NCBI GenBank assembly: GCA_036571765.1
Contig: BROE01000003.1
Span: forward strand, 7,230,336 to 7,294,335
DNA length: 64,000 nt
Source: Plecoglossus altivelis
Taxonomy: Eukaryota; Chordata; Actinopteri; Osmeriformes; Plecoglossidae
Reading direction: 5' to 3'
Positions 21,076 to 32,760 of the stretch are shown one piece after another. Every line of letters starts with the position of its first letter. Position 1 is the stretch's first letter. The notes under the pieces were generated by a model. The model worked only from the letters and a program-made list of their open reading frames with translations, was not told the origin of the DNA and made no database searches. Both the position numbers and the translations under genes were made by a program.

Positions 21076-22530
21076 TCGCTAGCGATGCTAAGCCGAATTT
21101 TTTATTGTCTGCCTGCTTTTTGCACAATTTGAACTGTAGTACATTCCTGTTAACCTTCCTATGTTTAGATCGAGCCATGCAAAGGAGATTTTTATCATTA
21201 TCAGGGATGTTTGGGGCTATAAATGTGGAGCTGAGGGATATATTTAACTTATCCAGACCTCTATTACAATAACTACTTTGATAATGACAATGATAACAGC
21301 AAATGTAGTGATTCTCATGATTAATGGAACACTTGAACCCCTTTGTGTACTTGTGTACCGTGCACGAACATGGTTATTGTGTCAGTTGTATATATTGTTG
21401 TCATTTGTTCTTTTCTAAAACATTAAACAAACTCTAGATGTCCTGGAATGCATCCATTGCCATAATTGATTGTTTCTTTCAAAGTTAGATCAGTTTTGTA
21501 GGACCCATGGAGTTTTAGAAGGTGTGGGTTCTCTGCCTGTATTGTCAGTGGAATGGTCCCCTCTCTCCATAATCTCAGGTGGTTCTTTCACATCTGTAAA
21601 AAATATGTGTATTGCACAATAGCCTGATAGTTGCTGCACTGCATTGGTGGCAGACGCAAAACGACTGAAGCAGTGTTTTGTTTAGATTAGACCCAGCTTC
21701 AACAGTTGACTGTACACATTATCACTAGCGTTAGTGTCATATATAGATTTGTAATTTTAAAATGGTATTGTTCCTTTAATTGTTAAATTTGACGTCTTCA
21801 AATTTTCCTCTGCTCATATGAGAAGGGTCTGGCTACAGACTTGCACTTGCACTGTCAGACTTGCACTGTCAGGCTTGCACTGTCAGACTTGCACTCTCAG
21901 GCACCTGCACTTCCTCTGCAAGTGACGTCACTTGCAGTCGACACCTGCAGTCTCCTGCCACATCACTTGCGATCGACACAAATAAACAAAATAAGTTTCC
22001 AGCCGTTCGTTCGTGTTGCCAATAAAGAGGATTTAAAGTACTGTTGTTCTATAACGAGGCAGAAACTTTTCCTCCCAAAAGTTATTTTTTGCTACTTGTT
22101 TATTGTATGATTATAATGTTGTAACGTTACTTTGCATTAAAGTAGGCTGCGACTTTTCAACATTTATACCAGCAAAGATAATCATTTTCAAAGATAAAAG
22201 AGAACTAAAAGGTTTACATAGCAATATAGAATTATCCTCCAAAATTATGGATAAAAAACAAAAAAAATTAGTTGGATGCAATTTTTGTATTCTATTTTTT
22301 AAACTGTCTCAAGGATTAACAATTTTTTATATTGGACAAACTGACAATAGTTTTATAAAATATTACAATACAAAAATGAATCAAACTTTAGAACACTTCC
22401 ATAAAATAAAAATAGAAGGAATGCAAAGAGGCACATTATGCATTTTCTTATGTTTCTGAAAAGAAGCACATTATGTATTTTCTTTTGTTTCAGTTTGACA
22501 GAATACTTTCAGATATTATGTTAATGTTAT
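21076..22530. other. Intergenic stretch with a short tandem repeat
   Basis: At about 21838-21903 a ~14-16-bp unit, CTTGCACTGTCAG(A/G), is repeated about four to five times. No gene was found, and the AT-rich frames around 22100-22460 show no domain. Confidence 0.5.
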
Positions 22531-22860
22531 GTACAGTCCCTGATAAAAGTCCTGTCGCTTATCCATTTTGTAGAAACAAAAGCTTATAACCTGACTTTAA
22601 ATTAATCGATTGGTTGTAGAAATGTCTCATATGAAAGCTAAAACCCTCCCAAATTATGCTCAATATACAAAAAGAAATTTGCTTCACTGAAGAAAGATTG
22701 ATCATTTAATCTCTACATCAAAGTTCCTCAAGGCGAAGAAGATCAAGGTGCTCCAGGACTGGCCAGCCCAGTCACCAGACATGAACATCATTGAGCATGT
22801 TTGGGGTAGAATGAAAGAGGAAGCATGGAAGGCAAAACCAAAGAATCTTGACTGTAATAT
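22531..22860 (+). mobile_element. Internally deleted Tc1-like transposon
   Basis: The left end, ACAGTCCCTGATAAAAGTCC near 22533, looks like a fish Tc1-family inverted repeat. After a short gap comes a transposase 3' piece reading LQDWPAQSPDMNIIEHVWGR and MKEEAWKAKPKNL (about 22750-22855), the block around the last acidic catalytic position. Most of the transposase is missing. Confidence 0.7.
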
Positions 22861-23112
22861 TTACTTTCAGAATAATTATCTATGACTGTGTTTGAGCCTC
22901 TACAAGTAAGCTACAGCTACAATAAAATAGAGTAATGAACCTACCTTGGAAAACAATTGCCTTTTTTAAATGGACTTCCCAGTGTTGCTTGATCTTTTTC
23001 AGGGTGGTGGCTTCATGGCAGGGCATAAACTGCAGTGATACATAGCGCAACATTAAGTGCACTGTGGTTTAGTATAGTATAGTATGTATTAGTATAGTAT
23101 AGTTAGTATATA
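22861..23112. other. Unassigned stretch ending in (AGTAT)n
   Basis: A run of AGTATAGTAT units lies at about 23068-23112, next to the truncated RTE element. No gene seen. Confidence 0.5.
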
Positions 23113-24094
23113 GAGGTGCGAGTTGAAGACCCTGCTGACAGAAGGCTCCGCCAGACGTTCCCAACAGATCCCTCACGATACGCTTGGGCCTGCCAGGTCT
23201 GTCCAGCTTCCTCCTCCATCAGCGGATCCAGCTCACGACCAGGTGGTGATCGGTTGACAGTTCCGCCCCTCTCTTTACCCGAGTGTCCGAGACACGCGGC
23301 CGCAGGTCAGAGAACACGACAACAAAGTCGATTATCGACCTTCGGCCTAGGGTGCCCTTGTGCCACGTGCACTGATGGACGCCCTTGTGCTCGAACATGG
23401 TGTTCGTTATGGACAAACTGTAACTAGCACAGAAGTCCAACAGCAAAACACTGCTCGGGTTAAGATCGGGGGGGCAGTTCTTCCCAATCACCCCTTTTCT
23501 AGGTGTCACTGTCGTTGCCCACGTGGGCGTTGAAGTCCCCCAGCAGAACAATGGAGCCCCCGGTAGGTGCACCGTCCAGTACCCCTCCTAGGGGCCTGCT
23601 ATTTGGCCCATAGGCCGAGAAAACAGTGAGAGACCTGGCTTGAAGGCGCAGGGACATGACCCTCTCATTTACAGGGGTAAACGCCAACACGTCAACACGG
23701 CTGAGCCACGGGGCTATAAACAAGCCCACGCCAGCCCGCCGCCTCTCCCCGCGAGCACTGCACTGTCACTGCACCTGCCTCCTACGGTCCTTCCTGTGCT
23801 ATACCCGTCCGGGTCCCATGGGCAAAAACCTGGCCACTAGGCGCTCGCCTGAGAGCACCCACCCCAGGCCTGGCTCCAGGGTGGGGCCCCGGTAACACCA
23901 CTCCGGGCGACGTAGCGTTGCACCTTTTTTTGGCATCATAGGGGCTATGGTGAACCGCGCTTAGTCTGGCTAGTCACCTAGGACTACTTTGCCTTGGGAG
24001 ACCCTACCAAGGGCTTATTGCCCCCGACAACATAGCTCCTAGGATAATCCAAGCACTCAAACCCCACCACGTTAAGGTGGCGGTTCAAGGAGGG
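23113..24094 (-). mobile_element. RTE/Rex3-type LINE, 5' UTR and endonuclease only
   Basis: On the minus strand the copy begins at about 24094 with a 5' region similar to 38340-38420 (GGAGTGGNGTTACCGGGGCC). It then encodes endonuclease pieces: APWLSRVDVLAFTPVNERV, SIVLLGDFNAHVGND, SSVLLLDFCASYSLSITNT and DLRPRVSDTRVKRGAELSTD followed by HHLVVSWIR. Several frame changes are present. It stops at about 23113, well before the reverse transcriptase. Loss of the 3' rather than the 5' part is unusual for a LINE and implies later deletion. Confidence 0.8.
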
Positions 24095-24097
24095 GGC

Positions 24098-24131
24098 ATA
24101 TTTTCAGTGATATAAACATCACTGAAAATAT
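24098..24131. repeat. 14-bp inverted repeat with 6-nt loop
   Basis: ATATTTTCAGTGAT and its exact complement flank ATAAAC. It lies in the few bases between the LINE fragment and the THAP-like exon. Confidence 0.85.
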
Positions 24132-24152
24132 TTTCATCCTTCTTTCTATTAG

Positions 24153-24597
24153 GACCACTCCTATGCATTGCCCAATTCTCCTACTCGTCTAAAGGCCAGA
24201 CTCAGTGAAGCTTTGGCTAGAGTGGAGAGTCTAGAGCGGGAAAAGCAAAATGCAAAGACCCGGGGACGGAGAGCAAAGAAAACCGTAAAGAGTCTTCTGG
24301 AAGATCTGAAGGAAAAGAACCTTATAAAGGAAGATTTGAATGAAAGGCTTGGCTTCCACTCTGGTAAAAATAAATTGATAGTACAACCTTGAACTGTATG
24401 TTGTTTACACTCTTTGTCATACTTTATAAAGGTATTATTTCAAGGGAACTTTCCAACTAGTTTGTCTAACTAGTTTAACTGAATTTCAGATCTTCAGGTA
24501 GACCTCTTTTCAAAGCGGGGCCATGAATACACCAAGGACCAGAGAGAGTTTGCCCTCACACTGCACCTCCATGGTCCGGAAGCCTACAGTTACCTGT
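24153..24597 (+). pseudogene. THAP/P-element-like transposase remnant (two exons)
   Basis: A first exon-like block, 24153-24363, follows CTTTCTATTAG and ends before GTAAAAAT. It encodes a coiled coil: LKARLSEALARVESLEREKQ, RGRRAKKTVKSLLEDLKEKN. A second block starts after TTTCAG at 24490 and reads DLQVDLFSKRGHEYTKDQRE then FALTLHLHGPEAYSYL before a TAG at 24597. Coiled coil followed by a FALTLH..P.AY block is the arrangement in THAP9/P-element transposases. The N-terminal THAP zinc finger and the catalytic domain were not found, so it is probably a relic. It lies about 400 bp upstream of the rab8b ATG. Confidence 0.6.
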
Positions 24598-24869
24598 AGG
24601 CCTACAGTTCTCTGCATCTTACCCTGCCACATCCACATCCATTGCAACAAGAGAGAGAAATGAACAATCAAACTTGTTTCTTTATTAAAATATAAATCAA
24701 TTCATTTATACATTAATCAATATGCCATAGTCTACCATATGTCTTTGTTAAAGAGCGTAATACAAAGTCTTCCATACAGCAGTTATGATACAGCGTCCTG
24801 TAGGCCCCAGGTTTGAGTTTGCGGACCTGTGTGTTTGTTGAGAAAATATTTAACAGCGTCTACAACTAC

Positions 24870-24908
24870 ATTGACCAATCTGCAACTGATGTGTACGTCA
24901 CTGCGTAA
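24870..24908 (+). promoter_or_regulatory. rab8b: Candidate rab8b promoter elements
   Basis: A CCAAT motif (TTGACCAATC, about 24870-24880) and a CRE-like TACGTCAC (about 24894-24901) lie 100-140 bp before the ATG. No TATA box is seen, which suits a broadly expressed gene. This is an inference from motif position only. Confidence 0.35.
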
Positions 24909-25008
24909 CTCCTCCCCAGACAGCTGGTGAAGTGAGGCGGATGGCTAGACCTATGCGTGAGACTGTGAACAGACATTACCGTAAATTTTTACGCACAAGA
25001 GTGCTTGA

Positions 25009-26889
25009 ATGGCAAAAACGTATGATTATCTGTTCAAACTCTTGCTAATTGGAGATAGTGGAGTAGGCAAAACATGTCTTATATTCAGATTCAGCGAAGA
25101 CGCTTTCAATACCACCTTCATATCAACGATTGGTGAGTAGGTTATCCAGCTCTCACTGGACCGGTATAAATGGCATATGGTGGCACATCACTTAATTAGC
25201 GACTGTCTTATTCTTATAACACTAGTGGCTGAAGGTAACCAGCGGGGTGTCTTGCTCTTACTTTAAGCTCTTATAATTAAAAACATAACTCAAACAATGC
25301 ATATTATATTGTCATAATGCAATTGCAGGTATAGACTTCAAAATAAGAACAATAGAGTTAAACGGAAAGAAGGTCAAGCTACAAATATGGTAGGTGACAG
25401 CACGCCTGCTATGCGTAAGGTAACCATTGGGGCAATTGTCAGTCCAGACTATTATTTAACTAATTCTGTGATAAGTGACCAATCATTTACATAATGTAAA
25501 GAATCGTATGAACTTCACAGAAGGCCTGACACAGTTTTGACTTTGCATATTCTTTACAGGGATACTGCAGGACAGGAGAGGTTTCGAACTATAACCACAG
25601 CATACTATAGGGGAGCCATGGTAAGCCTTATCCTGCCCGTCACAATTCCTTGTATCTATCTTATACCATCTATATTCAAAATATATTGGCTCTAATTGTA
25701 TTGACCTACAGTTATATACTACAGTCATGTTAAAAATGAAGAGAACAGTAAATTATCCACACGCAACATTTTATTATATATATATTATATTTATATATAT
25801 ATATATATATATATATTATAAATATTCTTTTATTATTATATATACACAACATATATCTCACACACTTTAATATCATCATTGTTTCATCCTTTCAGGGCAT
25901 AATGTTGGTCTATGACATCAGCAATGAGAAGTCCTTTGAAAATATAAAAAACTGGATTCGTAATATTGAAGAGGTTGGTTGTGTGAATGTAAATTGTAGC
26001 AATGTATCTTGCCTTTTAATTGAAATAGCCAAGGTTGACTTGAGCATCATGAATTGGAGTTCTTTAAGATGTAAAACATATTTTTAGAAAGATTTCTCTA
26101 TGCAGAATTGAGATTAGAATGGTTTTTTAATGTTCTGTGTATATTTATACATTGATGCAGCTGATGTCACTTGCTTTCCATGTATCTGTTATAACGTTCC
26201 AAATAGCATGCTTCATCTGATGTGGAAAAAATGATCCTGGGTAACAAATGTGACATGACTGAAAAGAGACAGGTGTCTAAAGATAGAGGAGAGAAGGTGA
26301 ATATGACTGCATTAATAATGAGTTTCTTTTATTTTATTGTGTAATTTATAATCTATAATTCTGTATAAAATCACTATGTTTTTATGTCCCCAGCTAGCAA
26401 TTGATTATGGTGTAAAATTCTTGGAAACTAGTGCTAAGTCAAGTTTAAATGTTCAAGAGGTAAGGAGTTTAAAATGGGATAATGGGATAAACAATAGCCT
26501 ACCAAATGTATTTTAGAACTATGCACTGAACTACGATCATGTTGACAATTGACTGCTGTTTTTCCTTCTCAGGCTTTTTATACACTAGGCAGAGACATCA
26601 TGCATAACCACAACACTAAAACAGTAAGTTATGGACGTAATACAAATTTTCTTAAGTATACATAGACAAATATACTCCCTACACTACATAAAGTACATGC
26701 TATCAAAACAATATTTCACAACAAAGTTTATTAGGGAGCATACAACGTTTCCACTTCACTGCATTTTTCTTGTATCAAACATAGTTCTCTTTCTGTCAGA
26801 TGGACAGCAATCCACTGGGAGGTAGTGGTCCTGTCCAAATCACAGAGAAGTCAAAAAGAATCCAATTCTTTACATGTATGCTGCTCTAG
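25009..26889 (+). CDS. rab8b: Small GTPase Rab8b
   Basis: Eight exons join in frame to 206 aa plus stop: 25009-25132, 25329-25389, 25560-25620, 25896-25973, 26207-26296, 26394-26459, 26573-26623, 26800-26889, all GT/AG. Nucleotide-binding motifs are complete: P-loop GDSGVGKT, effector-loop Thr in [27 protein letters not shown] with the catalytic Gln, NKCD and ETSAK. The C terminus FFTCMLL has a Cys four from the end, as in Rab8 proteins, for geranylgeranylation and membrane attachment. Rab8 proteins act in Golgi-to-surface traffic, recycling and cilium formation. LQIWDTAGQ is shared by both paralogues, but [30 protein letters not shown] and [10 protein letters not shown] fit Rab8b better than Rab8a. 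The start follows CTTGA, without a strong Kozak context. Confidence 0.95.
25766..25835. repeat. AT microsatellite in a rab8b intron
   Basis: A (TA)n tract with TTATATATATTATATTT interruptions lies in the intron between exons 3 and 4. Confidence 0.85.
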
Positions 26890-27179
26890 AGGTACCTGCC
26901 AGTCTTAATAAGCTGCTGTGCTTAATATCATTGGAAAGTCCTAATGGTTAAGGCTCAGGGATCTATTGGTGGGCTTCCAGATTGGATGGTTGTGATCCCA
27001 TCATAATTTTCAAGCTGTAGTGGAGTTCAAGCTGCTCACATTGTAATGACCTTCACATAGACTCCACTACCAAACCATAGAAGGCTAAGATTCTGTTAGC
27101 ATTGACTGGTATCATTACTGTCTCTGTGCTTGCAAAAGGATCTTTGTGTTCTTCTACAGTTTTCATCTCAAAAAGTCCT
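26890..27179. other. Region just downstream of rab8b
   Basis: No coding signal. About 26938-27000 has a weak tRNA-like pattern (CTAATGGTTAAGGC, then GGTTGTGATCCC 40 bases on) that may be a worn SINE head. Otherwise this is presumably 3' UTR. Confidence 0.3.
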
Positions 27180-27810
27180 TATACTTGTTTTTGCAATTCT
27201 TTGTATTGACTCAGGTGTAGGTTTCATTATACACGTCCCACACGTAAATAACAAATCTGACCTCTGCACGTAAGGAAATTACATTTAATGGCTGCAACCA
27301 AAAACTGTCCCACCGACATTTGGAAAGAAACCTCTGTCCATTGTTTGATGGACAGAGGGGGCTAATCACTTCAGAACACAGGCTGCTGTTCTCTCAGTTT
27401 AATTGAGCATATTTTTCTTCCACACTTTTTCTTTCCACTCAACCATATGGTAACATGCTTGGAAACAGCGCTCTGTGAACAGCCAGTGTCTTTTGGAAAT
27501 TTATGTTTGTGGCTCACCCTTCTTTTGAGGGGTCAGATCAGAAGTCTTCCCCATGATTGTGTAGCTCAGTGATCCAAACTGAGACTATTGAAGGCCCAGG
27601 AAACCTTTGCAGGTGTTTTGAAGTGATCAGCTGACTGGCATGTCAATACTTTTTTAATTTATTGATATAGTGAAGTGGTAGGTTTCTGTTAAGTGTGAGC
27701 CAAAATCAACACAGTTTAAAGAACAATATACTTAAACTACTTCTGATTGTGTACATTGAATTGATTTAATACGAGTTTCACAATTTGAATTACAGAAATA
27801 AATGAACTTT
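27180..27810 (-). mobile_element. Tc1/mariner-like transposon remnant
   Basis: The minus strand carries conserved noncoding and coding scraps typical of a fish Tc1/mariner family: ACACCTGCAAAGGTTTCCTG, CACAATCATGGGGAAGACTT, GGCTGTTCACAGAGCGCTGT and GTTGAGTGGAAAGAAAAAGT, in that order. No frame survives. The exact family is not resolved. Confidence 0.6.
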
Positions 27811-28010
27811 TCCACGGCTGTCAGAGAAATTGAGGATGGAACCTTTATTCTGTATAAGACATTAGTGTTGTCAGCATTCTTGTTTGCCTACACAAGGGGG
27901 GGGTGACTTTATATGGCACCAGGCTTACGTAAACATACAGACCCCAATCTTGCTGCCCAGGGTGGTGTTCCATCAAGTCTCACTTTAGCGAGAGTTCCGT
28001 TCCTTTAAGG

Positions 28011-28222
28011 CAGGGGTCTCCAATCCTGGTCCTCGAGGGCCGCTGTCCTGAAGGTTTTAGATGTTTCCCTCCTCCAGCACACCTGATTCTAATGAATGAG
28101 CCATTACCAAGCTCTGTGGAAGCTTCATAATGACCCTTTATTACACTCAGGTGTGCTGGAGCAGGGAAACACTGAAAACCTTCAGGACAGCGGCCCTCGA
28201 GGACCAGGATCGGAGACCCCTG
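28011..28222. mobile_element. Palindromic hAT-type MITE
   Basis: The element begins CAGGGGTCTCCAATCCTGGT and ends with the near-perfect complement (..ACCAGGATCGGAGACCCCTG). Inverted arms of at least 50 bp share CTCGAGGGCCGCTGTCCTGA. Flanks CTTTAAGG (28003-28010) and CTTTAAGA (28223-28230) match in 7 of 8 bases, giving the 8-bp target duplication expected for hAT elements. It encodes nothing. Confidence 0.85.
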
Positions 28223-31049
28223 CTTTAAGATGTTTCATTCCAGTTCAAACTACGTAACCAAGGCAACTTAAACTTTGAATCTAGCCTACTCCGTGTCAGG
28301 ATAAAAGTTTAGCAAAACTAAGATGTGTTGCAAATGACTTAAAACTGACAGAAACAGAATGTCAAAAGACAGTTCCGTCAAGTAGATTTCAGCCCGCAAA
28401 TCATTTTTTGTTCCGTCCTTGTTAGAAAACATGAGTGCAGACTTTTTTTCCTTTTTTTTGGCACAATATGACTCACATTAATTAATTTAAGGATTTGCTC
28501 ATCTCCAAAGAATGTAGTCATTTAAATACGCATTTTAACAAAAATGTCACTTTCACTGTTTTCTAAAGCCATTTATTCATTGACATAATCCAAGACCTAA
28601 ACTGAGCAGTGCGTCTTGAGGTTCTATCAATTACGTTTGGTATGGCATGTCCGTTCTTCAACCCTGTAGATGAAAGTGCGCAGATTATTCAAATGGCATA
28701 TATATATATATATATATACATTCTCTTAAAGACAGAAATGAGCAAATAAGATCAGCCTACCACCCTTTGTAGAAAGTAGTAGAAAGGAGGGTAGTAGACT
28801 GCAGTCTGTAGGTAGGCCCAAATAGTCTGCTGGAATCACACATAAGGAAACAAACTCACTGTAGACAAGCATTGACCTCTGCTCAGTCAGTCTGTATCTT
28901 TGGGCAACTATAGATACTTTTTATTTAATTATATTACATATTTTTATTGTGTGAAGTAGCCTGTATGTTGAGAAGTTTCTGTATTACCTAATCCTCTCCT
29001 TCTGGGTTCTCTAATGTTATAGGTGCAATATACCTTCCCCATGGATATATCCAGTCCCACTGGAAGACTCAGGGGCTGACTGCCTTGTGCTCCAGGGTTG
29101 AAAAAGTGTGGCAAAAATGAGACAAAGTACCATACAATGCCTGAGTGCCCAGGATGCCCCTTAACGCAATAATTTATGGTGTGCCTTCTACGATAAAGTA
29201 GAAACTTTGACTTATCGAGTGTATTGATAGAAGCGAAAACGAGAAGCAGTACCCTATAAGGTGCCCTTACAATGGTCTAAACTTAATGGTTCCCTCGGCC
29301 TAACTTCCAATTTCCTCTTCAACGTGCCAACTTTAACAACACTTGAGTTGTTGTCCCATTCTCATTGTTACACTGGTGAGCCCCCATGTTCTGCATTAGT
29401 AGATCTTTACATTTTTCTGTTCCTGCCCTTCAAACAGCCAGACTGCCACAGTCCAAGCCCCATCTGGCTTATGGAGGCAAACCATGTTGAAATCTTTCCA
29501 AAGCCTACATGTACAGGTGTACACTGTCTGCCAGAAAAGTAATAATTTGATTTGCTTTTGTAATATAATAATGATATATTGTTAGTCATGCTAAACAATG
29601 TTACATGCAAAAAGCTACAGTTTGCGTCCCCTCCTGATTTGGAAATCTGTGCTGGGTCTGTGTTTCAGTGAATCCCCATTTGAGTCATGGTCATCTTTCC
29701 CTTTTATTTGAATGCTCAGCTTTTAGTCTATCATTTAATAAATGTGTGTAGCAAAGGTATTTTGAAGTAATTCATTCATTTTATTCAAGGGCAAACAGTG
29801 TTTTGAAATTCATCCTACACTTTTCAAATGTCTGTCACGTTCTTTTTTGGCTATTATTGTCAATGTACTGTTTAGAATATTTGCCAGTGAATAGGATACT
29901 GTCAAAATGGTCTCAGACAATTTATCAAATGACACTAATTATCAATAGGTCTAGATGCATTAGGTATGTTAAGTAGATTTGTTAGGCCTACAATTTACGC
30001 ATTTAAACAGTTGTTATGGTTTGACAAGTTGACTCCCTTGATATGTTAATTGCCGCGATATTTCTCTTTTAGTGGACCCCCCCCCTCATAAACAAATAAG
30101 TTTACGATTCAGTTTACGACTCAAATCGATTTACACTGCTGAAAATCACACTAAACAATTTACGCTAAGATTCTTGCAATATAACTCCTCTTTTCAACGA
30201 TCGCCTGATCTGGGCTGCGTCTGTTCTCTGTGTGCGTGCACAATTACAGATTATTGAAGTCTAGGTTGACTTAGTGTTGTTTGTTAGTGTAACGGAATGT
30301 TAGTTGAACGGGTTGAGGCTTAAGACTAGGTTGACGCTAACCTACGTGCGACTTTTTTTATGTAGGCTTTCGCCAGGGACGTTGATGGAACACTCCCCCT
30401 TGGGTGTAAGTGATTTAATTTCCACTTTCAATAGAATAACCTCTCTTGAAGGGATATGTGGCAAGTTGGGACAGATGCCCCCTGTACATTTTGGAATATA
30501 TGGTGAGAGTTATTATCACCTGGAAAGAAGTTTGGAAACAGTTGGTCAAAAATCAACCAATGTATTTTAAGGAGAAAGCCAATTATAGAACTATACTTAA
30601 GAACTGCATGTTTGAAATTAAGCAATGACTATTGAGAATTGTTTGTGTTGATGAAAAGGTGCCAACTCACAAGCATTGGCAGTGATATCTTCAAGAGTTG
30701 GCAGGTCTGTGATGGCAGTATTAATAATTGGGCTTGGAGACAAGACTTCAGACAACTTTGTACGACCATGACGGCTCGTCTCCTTGCTTCATGCAGGTAA
30801 TAAACTTCCTTGAGATCCATCGACTGTGTGTACATTATTGTGGGAATGTTTCTCATAAAAGCATTCTGATTTATTGAGATGCACCTGTTCACCCATCAAG
30901 TCCTGGTCAAATAACACAGAAACTAAACAGTCTCCAAGAGGCACGTTTTGTTTAACCAAGCCATGGTTGGTACCTGAATAGAGACAGCATCACACATAAC
31001 CAGAAATCCATCCCCAACAATCAACTGTTTAAGGAGGAAAGTCCGGTAG
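28223..31049. other. Long intergenic stretch
   Basis: A (TA)n run lies at about 28697-28719. No gene was identified, and short open frames around 29260-29540 and 30300-30630 have no recognisable domain or splice context. Confidence 0.45.
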
Positions 31050-31699
31050 GCATAGAGTATGCATGCAAATTCAGAAGTTACGCTAAAAAGCAACAGGGCA
31101 AGAGCACAGAGATTATCTGCAAATCTGCAACTTGATGTGAGTGCATCGCAGCCTTACGCCTGGGATATACTGGTAGCAAAGTGTCCTAAAGCACCACAAA
31201 GTGGTGGTTGGGAGGAGGTTGGGATCAGCATTGGATGCAGAGCAAGTGAAAGAGCAATGAGGTACAAGGCAGAAGCAATCAGACACTTGCAACAACAGAC
31301 AGCACACTCAGGGTTCCAGGGGTTGTGGACCTGAAAGGCAGGCTGAGCCATATCTGTCCTACTTTGAGATTTGTAGATGGTGTAGTCATAATAACAATGA
31401 TAGACATTGGATATGGTTGCGAGAGATTTTGAGGCTGCACAGGCTGAAACTAAAGCAGTGTCCGATAGCAGTAAACAGAGTGACAGCTACGTGTGCTTCA
31501 ACTGGAACAGCTGCGCATGGAAAGCACATGGAACAGATGCAGACGATGATAAAAAGCAGTCCCTTCAGGTCGTAGACGCGGACTGTCTTCATAAATCAGA
31601 CAGATGTGGAGCTAGAACTGTTTAATTTCTGTACTGCAAGAAGGTTGGTCATTATACTAAAGTTTGTAGAAAGAATAACAGCTCAACAGCCCCAAAACA
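31050..31699 (+). mobile_element. Gypsy-like gag fragment with zinc-knuckle remnant
   Basis: Plus-strand frames read MVARDFEAAQAETKAVSD near 31413 and, after a stop and a frame change, YCKKVGHYTKVCRKN at about 31630-31675. The Cys..Gly-His..Cys spacing is that of a retroelement CCHC knuckle whose first Cys lies out of frame. Assignment to Gypsy is tentative. Confidence 0.45.
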
Positions 31700-31985
31700 T
31701 CACTACTCTAGAGGAGATCTGCATGGAGGAATGAGCTAAAGTTACAGCAACAGTGTGTAAAAACCTTATGGAGCCTTAAAGAAAATGTTTGAAACCCGAA
31801 CCCTGTCATTGCCAACAAAGGGTATATAACAAAGTATTGAGATGAACTTTTGTTATTGACCAAATACTTATTTCCACCACAATTTGCAAATAAATTCTTT
31901 AAAAATCAGACAATGTAAATTTCAGGATTTTTTTTCTCATTTTGTCTCATATATGAAGTGTACCTATGACTAAAATGACGAGGTT
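31700..31985 (+). mobile_element. Tc1-like transposon right-end remnant
   Basis: The sequence from GCAACAGTGTGTAAAAACCT through GACCAAATACTTATTTCCAC and AATTTGCAAATAAATTC parallels 17340-17500 in the larger Tc1-like copy. No transposase frame is left. Confidence 0.7.
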
Positions 31986-32114
31986 CTTTGAGTCAAAGAA
32001 TCTTCCCTTTCAAGTGGAGTCCTGCAAACACTCCCACCAATTCATTGGACCTTTCAAAATAGCAAGGTCAATAGCAAGTCAACAAAGTTACTTACCGTTT
32101 ATATTTACCCAGGC

Positions 32115-32760
32115 CTCTTAAAATGGATCCCACATGTCATCTCTCCCTTCTAAAACCTGTCTTGTGTTCTTCATTTGCTCCAGCAGGTAAACCTCCCCCT
32201 CCTCCTCGGGTTGTTGGTGACCAACCAGCTTACATGGTCCGCCAGATACTGTATTTCCGTTGTGTGTGGGGATCACTTCAGTATCATGTGGACTGGGAAG
32301 GCTAAGGCCTGGAGGAGAGCTCCTGGGTTCTGGGACCCTTGGCTGATTTGTGACTTTCTAGCTCGTATGCCTGGTTGTTGTGGGAAGAACGTCAGGAGCC
32401 ATTCCTAGGGTGGGTGGTCCTGTCAGGATTTGCCTGCTTCTTGTTGCTTTGGCCTCTATAGGTCGTCATGGAGCCCTCGTGCTTGGCTTCCCTAATGATG
32501 CAAGGGCTGAAATTAATGTGATTCAGCTCGCATGGGTTTCGTTCAGCTGAGTGTATTTAAATCAGCTGTCTCATAGCTTCCTTGTTTGACTTTTGTAGTT
32601 CAGAGGCCTTTAGGCTGTTTGTGGCCCAAAGGACTTTTTAAGTTCTGTGAAATGACATTTTGGATTGACTTTGTTTTGAAGAAGTATTTGTTGCTCATGT
32701 GTCGATTAAGACCAAAGGCCTTTACTATGAATCAAGATTTGACACTAACAAGGTAACTTC
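32115..32760 (+). mobile_element. Ty3/Gypsy chromovirus 3' end (chromodomain plus LTR start)
   Basis: A frame from about 32123 reads CHLSLLKPVLCSSFAPAG, a proline run and DQPAYMVRQILYFRCVWG, then LQYHVDWEG before a stop at 32303. This matches the end of a chromovirus integrase: the linker, then a chromodomain whose usual ..VDWEGYGPEERSW block is cut short. A TGTCAGG start after GGGTGGTCC at 32421 is where the 3' LTR should begin. Its right boundary is not defined, and no second LTR was found. Confidence 0.7.

Noticed and set aside
22103..22459. 118-codon plus-strand frame
   Set aside because: AT-rich, lysine/phenylalanine-heavy composition without motifs. Probably chance.
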